64,000 nt of DNA from Ampullaceana balthica (Eukaryota; Mollusca; Gastropoda; Lymnaeidae): NCBI GenBank assembly GCA_944989445.1, contig CALYLW010000052.1, positions 1,159,753 to 1,223,752 on the forward strand. The letters run 5' to 3'. A program made the translations under genes and the position numbers. The notes beneath the pieces are model-generated. The model saw only the letters and a list, made by a program, of their open reading frames with translations. It made no database searches and was not told where the DNA came from. Below, piece after piece: positions 58,401 through 64,000 of the stretch (its first letter is position 1; every line of letters starts with the position of its first letter).

Positions 58401-58616
58401 GCTGACGTCACAGGTTCGTGCGTTGTTTCGGTAATTGACGTTCTAGCTAAAACAATGCCGTCATATAATAATTTTTTTACGGCGAACATTTTTAATTTAT
58501 TTATAATAATTTTGCGCGCCTTTTTTTGCGCACCTTTTTTGCGCGCCTTTCGAGCACCTTTTCGCGCGCCTTTAAACGGGGAGACACACGCATACTTAGG
58601 GCGATTATATATTAGA
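55470..58616 (-). mobile_element. Helitron unit A, Rep-deleted
   Basis: The 5'-TC end is at 58616 and directly follows the CTAG end of unit B. The 3' end TTTTGAACTAG at 55470 directly abuts the TC of unit C. It is 3147 bp and nearly identical to unit B. Near its 3' end lies an imperfect GCC…GGC hairpin. It encodes only the region around the missing Rep and the Pif1-like helicase. Confidence 0.92.
55769..58190 (-). pseudogene. Helitron helicase reading of unit A, broken
   Basis: The pieces are: 58190-57762, a basic N-terminus then HAIIRLQVHLLGEQSVVF and TLTAWFKLN; 57679-56960, FCLRLLLLHVPGATSFEDL and GPGGSGKTYLYTTLL (Walker A); 56893-56147, IIIWDESTMA (Walker B) and GGDFRQTLPVVAHGTRS (motif III); and 55993-55769, MTINKSQGQTLD and FSHRQLYVAFSR (motifs V-VI). 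An in-frame TAA after GIAANLL (56960) is shared with unit B. Private damage includes a 2-bp deletion near 56150 and a 1-bp deletion near 56007. The HUH Rep domain should lie between RESLFG and FHMHK but is absent. Confidence 0.9.
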
Positions 58617-61600
58617 CTAGTTCAAAAGCCTGCTGAAGCTGGCAGAACGAAATCCCACAGAAGGGATAACAAAGAAATATACCAAATACTGCAATAAAAA
58701 AACCACGTAGCCTTTATTGCCATGAACAGAATACGATATATGAACAGAAATAACAAAGAAATGTATGAAATACTGTAATAGAAAATAACATTTGGCCTAT
58801 ATTGCCATGAACACAATACGATATGAAAATAAATAACAAAGAGATGTAAGAAATACTTAAATAGAAAATAACTTTTATCTTTTATTGCCATGAACACAAT
58901 ACGATATTAACAGCTAAATATGAAAGATCTCCTTGTACACCACATTTTTAGTGTAGCAGGTGGAGCTGTCGTGGAGCAGTTTCCCTTGTTTATGACCATC
59001 TGCCACATGGACCTTGACATCTGCTGATCTGTGCAGACGGGAGAAAGCAACGTATAATTGCCCGTGGCTAAACACAGGTTGTGTTAGGTAGATACTGACC
59101 GTATCCAGTGTCTGGCCCTGCGATTTGTTTATGGTCATTGCGAAAGCTAACTTCACAGGGAATTACCTTCTCCGTAGAACGAAAGGCAAGTCTGTGGTTG
59201 TCGGGGCAATGTACACGCGTGGAATGAATAGAGTGCGACCTTTGTCACTTCCGGACAGAAGTTCAGCGATGATGAGGTTGGGTTTGAGGTCCCTAAACAC
59301 CAATCTGGTGCCGTTGCATAGACCTCGTGTAGTGTTCGAATTGCGAAGAAGAATTATAATTGCTCCGACTTTTATTGTTAATTGATGAAGCGGCATTACC
59401 GAAGGTGCCAATTGATGTAGAAATTCCACGGGATAATTGTTTTCATCATCTGGCATGCAGTCGTCGATGGAGTCGGAACTTAAGTATGTCCTGGGTTCTC
59501 CTTCAAGTAAATGCAGAACCTGGCTATTGATAAGGTCCACATCGGCATTTTTAGGACAGAGAATAGTTTTATTTGCAAATTCTTCCGCATCTCTGGCTAG
59601 AATTCGTTCACCGAATGTTTCAGAAACAATAGATCCTGTGCAGACCATATGGGCTGGAACTTCAAACATATTCTCGTTCAATCCATGTTCATTGGTTAAT
59701 GTTCCATTGCCTAGCTCAATTAACCAAGACGTAAATTCTGGATCAATAGATCGCACATTACTTGTCAATGTGAGAATTGTATATTTAGACCAAAGATCGG
59801 TAAACTTAATACTCGCTTCGACAATGGCGGACCTGGTTCCGTGAGCAACAACGGGCAAGGTTTGTCTGAAGTCCCCACCCAAGAGAATGGTTTTTCCTCC
59901 GAAAGGTTTGTCATTTTGCATGACATCTTGTAAGAGTTTATTCACGCATTTCAATGCGTCCTTAGAGGCCATCGCGGATTCATCCCAAATGATTATTGTG
60001 GCTCTTCGGAGAATGTCAGAATCGGAGGAGGTCATTCTCATTCTGGAGGTTGAGGTGTCGATAATTGGGACGGGAAGTTGAAATTGGGAATGATACTTTC
60101 GACCACTTTACAGTAAATTGGCCGCGATTCCAGTTGATGCAGTAGCTAAAGCAATCTTCTGTTCCACCCTAAAGGATGCAAGCAAGGTTGTGTACAAATA
60201 TGTTTTACCACTGCCACCAGGTCCGTCAAGAAAGTAACACCTATGAGGAAGATGATCATTGGCTGCGGCTGTGATAATTTCATCAAATGCGTGTCTCTGC
60301 TGTTCCTTGAGACTCCGTACCATGTCTGTTGCTTTGCTGAGCTGTTGGACCGGATCAAAAACGCTGCCATGTATGTCTTCCACGTGACTTGGTGGAACTG
60401 GTAAACCTAAATTCTCGGTGGTTTTCCTATTAGCAATAAAGATCAATTGAATATCAGTAAGGGCCAAATTGAGGCAGTGTTTGCAATTCACTTCGTGATG
60501 AAACTGCAACGTAAAATCTTCATAAAAGTATTCTTTATATTTCTGGAACAATTGTGGAATATTTGAAGGAGATGCGAGCAGGCACATATATGCAAATAAT
60601 TCCCGTAGGAGAGCGGGTCTCTTTTCAGCAACTGCATCATGTAACGTCACATCCCAGACCTGCTTGTCATTGAAGAGGCCTCGGTGTTTTGTAGCTTCCT
60701 TGAATGTTGGATATGTAATACCATGGACGGTCCGAAGGTCCTCAAAGGAAGTTACACCTGGCACATGAAGGAGAAGTAAGCGCAAGCAGAAGCGCTGAAT
60801 GTCTGACACTAAACTGACAGAGTACATACGACCAATTATTCTATCAGCATCCCTTTGCCTTCTCTGCCATGTTCTTGTCCTCTCGTGAAAAACATAATGT
60901 TCAGGTATGTCAGTGTGTATAGTATAGTATACCTGTAGCCATCTGGTATTGTTGATTTAGTTTGAACCATGCCGTTAAAGTAGTGTCTCTCGAAGCTGCG
61001 TTCTGTGCTGCAGCCTCAACGTTATCAGTAATAAAAACTACTGATTGCTCGCCAAGGAGATGAAATTGGAGTCTGATAATTGCATGAGACTGCTTGTGCA
61101 TGTGGAACCCAAAAAGGCTTTCGCGTTGGTTTCGCGTTACACGTCGCCGGGATGCCTCCCCGTGTGTTTCTGTTCTTCTTCGATTCCTGTTATGTTCGTT
61201 TCTGGGACGTTTTCTATCGGCAATTTCGGCTTCATCGAATGTTCTTTTTTCGAGGCATATTTGTCTCGTGGCAACACGCGAAGGTTTGTAAATTTGTGGA
61301 GTTGAAGAAGAAATAATAAAGCAATTCGAACGTGACATTGACGATGGCTACAGGCGTAGGAGAACGGTGTCGTACCTTGAATGCGGCGCAGCAATGCAGT
61401 TGGCAGTGGATCAAGAACCGAAGACCGACACAACCGGTTGGTGGTGACTAACATCATGATTTATAACGGAGACACGCATACGCATAGGCCGGTGGCCGAT
61501 GTTAGACTCAACACAAATGTGTGTTTGTGTGTACACAAATGCTGACGTCACAGGTTCGTGCGTTGTTTCGGTAATTGACGTTCTAGCTAAAACAATGCCG

Positions 61601-61755
61601 TCATATAATATATTTTTTACGGCGAACATTTTTAATTTATTTATAATAATTTTGCGCGCCTTTTTTGCGCACCTTTTTTGCGCGCCTTTCGAACACCTTT
61701 TCGCGCGCCTTTGAACGGGGAGACACACGCATACTTAGGGCGATTATATATTAGA
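58617..61755 (-). mobile_element. Helitron unit B, Rep-deleted
   Basis: The 5' end is A|TCTAATATATAATCGCCC at 61755 and the 3' CTAG is at 58620-58617. The base before TC is a host A and the base after CTAG is the T of unit A, as the A|T insertion rule requires. It is 3139 bp. Confidence 0.92.
58914..61338 (-). pseudogene. Helitron helicase reading of unit B, broken
   Basis: Same order as in unit A: 61338-60910, 60827-60108 (DGPGGSGKT Walker A), 60041-59163 (IIIWDESAMA, GGDFRQTLPVV) and 59156-58914 (AMTINKSQGQTLD, GQLYVAFSR). The last three are in one frame and are separated only by single TAA codons at 60110-60108 and 59165-59163; the second is a CAA-to-TAA change private to this unit. A frameshift near 60920 joins the N-terminal piece. 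The Rep domain is missing at the same place as in unit A. Confidence 0.9.
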
Positions 61756-63000
61756 TAAGCCTAGCTTGGAAATCTTCCAGTAATTTTCATAACTTTTACC
61801 GCGAGCACGTGAACTTGGAAGAGCACCATGCGGCTTGCGAGACGCGGTTTGGCCACTGTTGCTCTATAGAAGGGGTGGGCAAGCTTTTTCTACGGAGGGC
61901 CGCATTCAAAACTTAATTGTTATAGGCGGGCCGCATATATATTTTGTCAACTTCAATTACAATTTACAACGTATAAAAATATGAATTAATGATTATAAAC
62001 ATGTACATGTCTTTTTATTTCATATTCACACTATGTTAGACATGTACATTTCATTTTAAAATACGAAGTGAAACAGTTTCTAGCTTGATAATAAAATTTT
62101 ACTATTTATTATAATTTCAACAAAAGTTTAATGTTACCTGTCATAATGACTATGAAGAAGTATGAACGTAATATACGAGTACATACAAGCTGACCATAGA
62201 GTACAATTATAATAAATGAGAAGTATGTAACTGTTCACAACTTTGGATAATGTTCTTGATCTGTGGAACCAGCTTACTATTTATGATTCGCATGACTGCA
62301 TTCAAATTGCAGTCAGACAACATCGATCTGTTCTTACACTTGTTTATTTACATACAAGAAAAAGCTTGCTCACAGATGTATGTGGACCCAAATAGTGGCA
62401 AAAGTTTGGCAGAAAAGTTTTTAAAGTGTGGAAATGCTGCTGATGGCAAACATCCATAAAAGTCTAGCAGAACAACTGGCTTGAACTTCTCCTTCAGGTC
62501 ATAATCTGTTTGTAGGTCACGTAGCTCTAAGTGTATATACTCTGGGGCTGAATCAGCTTCTGCATTAAATGGCGAACTGAGGATATTGAAGAGTGCTACT
62601 AGGTTCTTCAATTCTTGGAACCTCCTTGAAATTCCACAGTCAAGGCATCCAATTGAGCCTTGTATTTGTCAGCCATTTCCCCAGAAATGGTTTTCTGTTT
62701 CATCAAAGGGGGGTGGCAAAACCTGTTTTCACCTGCATGCCTAGAGAACAGGAAGAGCTTTGCCTGAAATGATTTAACATTCACAAACATTTCATGTGCA
62801 AACGTGAAGTCTTAATTCCACTCTTCATTAACAATCATGGTAGTAACAAAGTCACACAAAACCCTTCATCTCCACGAACATAACTATTTCTTCCTTGAGA
62901 TCCCACACTCGCCTCTATAGCTTGCACAGACAAAGCGCAGCGGGCACTGCTGTGGTAGATAATATCATAATATTCAGTTTCTAAATTTTCAAATATTGAC

Positions 63001-63070
63001 TTGAACTGCCTGTGGTTAAGTGCCCTGAACTGCCTGTGGTTAAGTGCCATGAACTGCCTGTGGTTAAGTA
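63001..63070. repeat. 24-bp triplication inside the hAT coding region
   Basis: TGAACTGCCTGTGGTTAAGT, plus GCCC or GCCA, occurs three times in tandem. Copy 1 has it once at about 12825-12845. The duplication keeps the reading frame. Confidence 0.93.
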
Positions 63071-63168
63071 ATCTGGCTCTGATGATATTTATCACACTGG
63101 CAACTGGGTCAATAACATGCTTGATATTTAACGCAACTTTTCACAGACTTTCCTGGTGGATGACACAG

Positions 63169-63336
63169 CAGGGCCAGATTTAGGCAAAGGCAAACTAGGC
63201 AGCCACCTAGAGCCTCCAATTAGTCTCATCATTAGTGGGGGTCTCGCAGAAGAAACTTTCCACACTTATTTTTCTATAACATTTAGGGCCACCAAATTCA
63301 CTTCGCCTAGGGCCTCCAATTCCCTTAGGCCGGCCC
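63169..63336. mobile_element. hAT-type MITE, GGCC family
   Basis: CAGGGCCAGATTTAGGC and CCCTTAGGCCGGCCC are inverted repeats. GACACAG flanks both sides (63162-63168, 63337-63343). The interior 'aaactaggcagcc.cctag' matches 26238-26411. Confidence 0.88.
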
Positions 63337-63455
63337 GACACAGTGAAGGGGAAATAGTGTTTTTTCAGGAAGTTCTTCTTTAATTTTATTCTTCTTTATG
63401 TTTTTGATACAGCACGCGCTCCATCGGTTGCTACACTAGCTATCTTGTTCCACAC

Positions 63456-63799
63456 TGTAACTTTAATTTTTATTTATTAATATGTATATAACTCTCTTGC
63501 AGGCGTTCTCTCAATACAGAATCTTGTACACAATAATCCACTGAAGAACTTGTTTCAATAAAACAACTTTAATATTTATACTTTGTACAAGAATCATAAT
63601 TTGAGGTTATACAACGTGGAAGTCTTGAGGCACACACACATTCCGTCCTTCCACTACGGAAGTCTTCTGACAACTGATCACCCAACCTTCTCAGCCAATG
63701 GAAAGGCTTCTTTCTTCCCGCGCTTATTACTCAAGTGACCTCTCCTTCATCTGATCACACAATACACTCATGATACACCCGTGATATTCACATGTGACA
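63456..63799. mobile_element. Solo LTR with 5-bp duplication
   Basis: The insert starts TGTAACTTTAATTTT and ends ACATGTGACA. It is flanked by identical CACAC (63451-63455, 63800-63804). Across the insert the hAT sequence continues as in copy 1 (TTGTTCCACAC|CAACCCAGTTCT at 13060-13085), which confirms the borders. It contains AATAAA at about 63558. It is 344 bp with no coding region. Confidence 0.88.
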
Positions 63800-64000
63800 C
63801 ACACCAACCCAGTTCTTTTAACACATTTCTAAACAGCATTAAATAAATCCTGGCTTGTAATTGTGTCTTTCAGTGGCTCAACACAAAATAATTCTTCGAT
63901 AAGCTCAAAATGAGTGTTTATTCCTCGTAAAAATAATTAAAAATACCAACAATTGTGATGTGTCCTGTACATCGGTTCTTTGATTGCATCTCGAAGTTGT

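Larger units (their letters stand above)
62348..63430 (-). pseudogene. hAT transposase of copy 2, decayed
   Basis: Minus pieces are 62611-62348 (LVALFNILSSPFNAEADSAP, then FSAKLLPLFGSTYICEQAFS, the dimerisation end), 62790-62608 (HAGENRFCHPP, YKAQLDALTVEF) and fragments to 63430 with the ALNHRQF block repeated three times. They are colinear with 12095-13300 in copy 1. It is broken by stops and insertions. Confidence 0.8.
61870..64000 (-). mobile_element. hAT transposon, GTF2IRD2/Charlie8-like, copy 2 (cut by window end)
   Basis: The left end AGGGGTGGGCAAGCTTTTTC and GGGCCGCAT subterminal repeats match copy 1 (10914). It lacks the Helitron that splits copy 1 but carries a MITE (63169-63336), a solo LTR (63456-63799) and a triplicated 24-bp block. 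The right end is outside the window. Confidence 0.88.

Noticed and set aside
57897..58405. Plus-strand frames across the Helitron N-terminal region, repeated at 61045-61316
   Set aside because: They are shadows of the minus-strand Helitron reading, which carries the conserved motifs.

Overview
The window looks like animal nuclear DNA that is dense in repeats, most likely from a mollusc and perhaps a gastropod. This is inferred from a macin-type cysteine-rich peptide gene, from LINEs with a PHD finger and a 2A motif or with a C-terminal Cys/His finger, from Helitrons, and from many hAT families. There is no bacterial or phage organisation. Intact-looking host coding sequence is limited to a few short exons. 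Almost everything else is transposon, transposon relic or tandem repeat.

Host genes: on the minus strand, a TATA box and signal-peptide exon (53882-53675) fit in splice phase with a cysteine-rich terminal exon at 46275-46104. A diverged second copy of that terminal exon lies at 26079-25902. Together they carry the eight-cysteine spacing of the macin antimicrobial/repair peptides. The 7.4 kb intron holds a 19-bp satellite, a LINE, a solo LTR, a Helitron and a MITE. A possible plus-strand terminal exon (46795-46955) lies in the same intron. A weaker exon candidate is at 26623-26736.

Layout: 1-79 is a Helitron end. 1050-5988 is a satellite-like Helitron array split by a 5'-inverted LINE. 5989-9790 is a DNA transposon of an unnamed transposase family. 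10020-10389 is a piggyBac tail. 10914-14087 is a GTF2IRD2-like hAT with an OTU-bearing Helitron inside. 14184-15375 is an internally deleted hAT. 16322-17950 is a TIR element with an 18-bp array. 18670-19303 holds two MITEs. 19398-24042 is a 36-bp satellite. 24868-25475 is a 25-bp satellite next to a macin exon. 27205-39471 is a nested transposon complex. 39804-41700 is a SINE and a LINE. 42437-45294 holds hAT and mariner-like elements. 47180-49733 is the 19-bp satellite. 49734-53476 holds a LINE, a solo LTR and a Helitron. 54501-54739 is a 40-bp minisatellite. 55245-61755 is three head-to-tail Helitrons. 61870-64000 is a second GTF2IRD2-like hAT cut by the window end.

Two themes stand out. 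First, many insertions can be resolved to the base: 8-bp duplications for hATs, a clean A|T junction with no duplication for Helitrons, TTA for the GGGGCCGTCC MITEs and 5 bp for a solo LTR. This allows the order of insertion to be read. Second, several tandem arrays can be traced to a single-copy ancestor elsewhere in the window, so local expansion of ordinary repeat sequence is frequent here.
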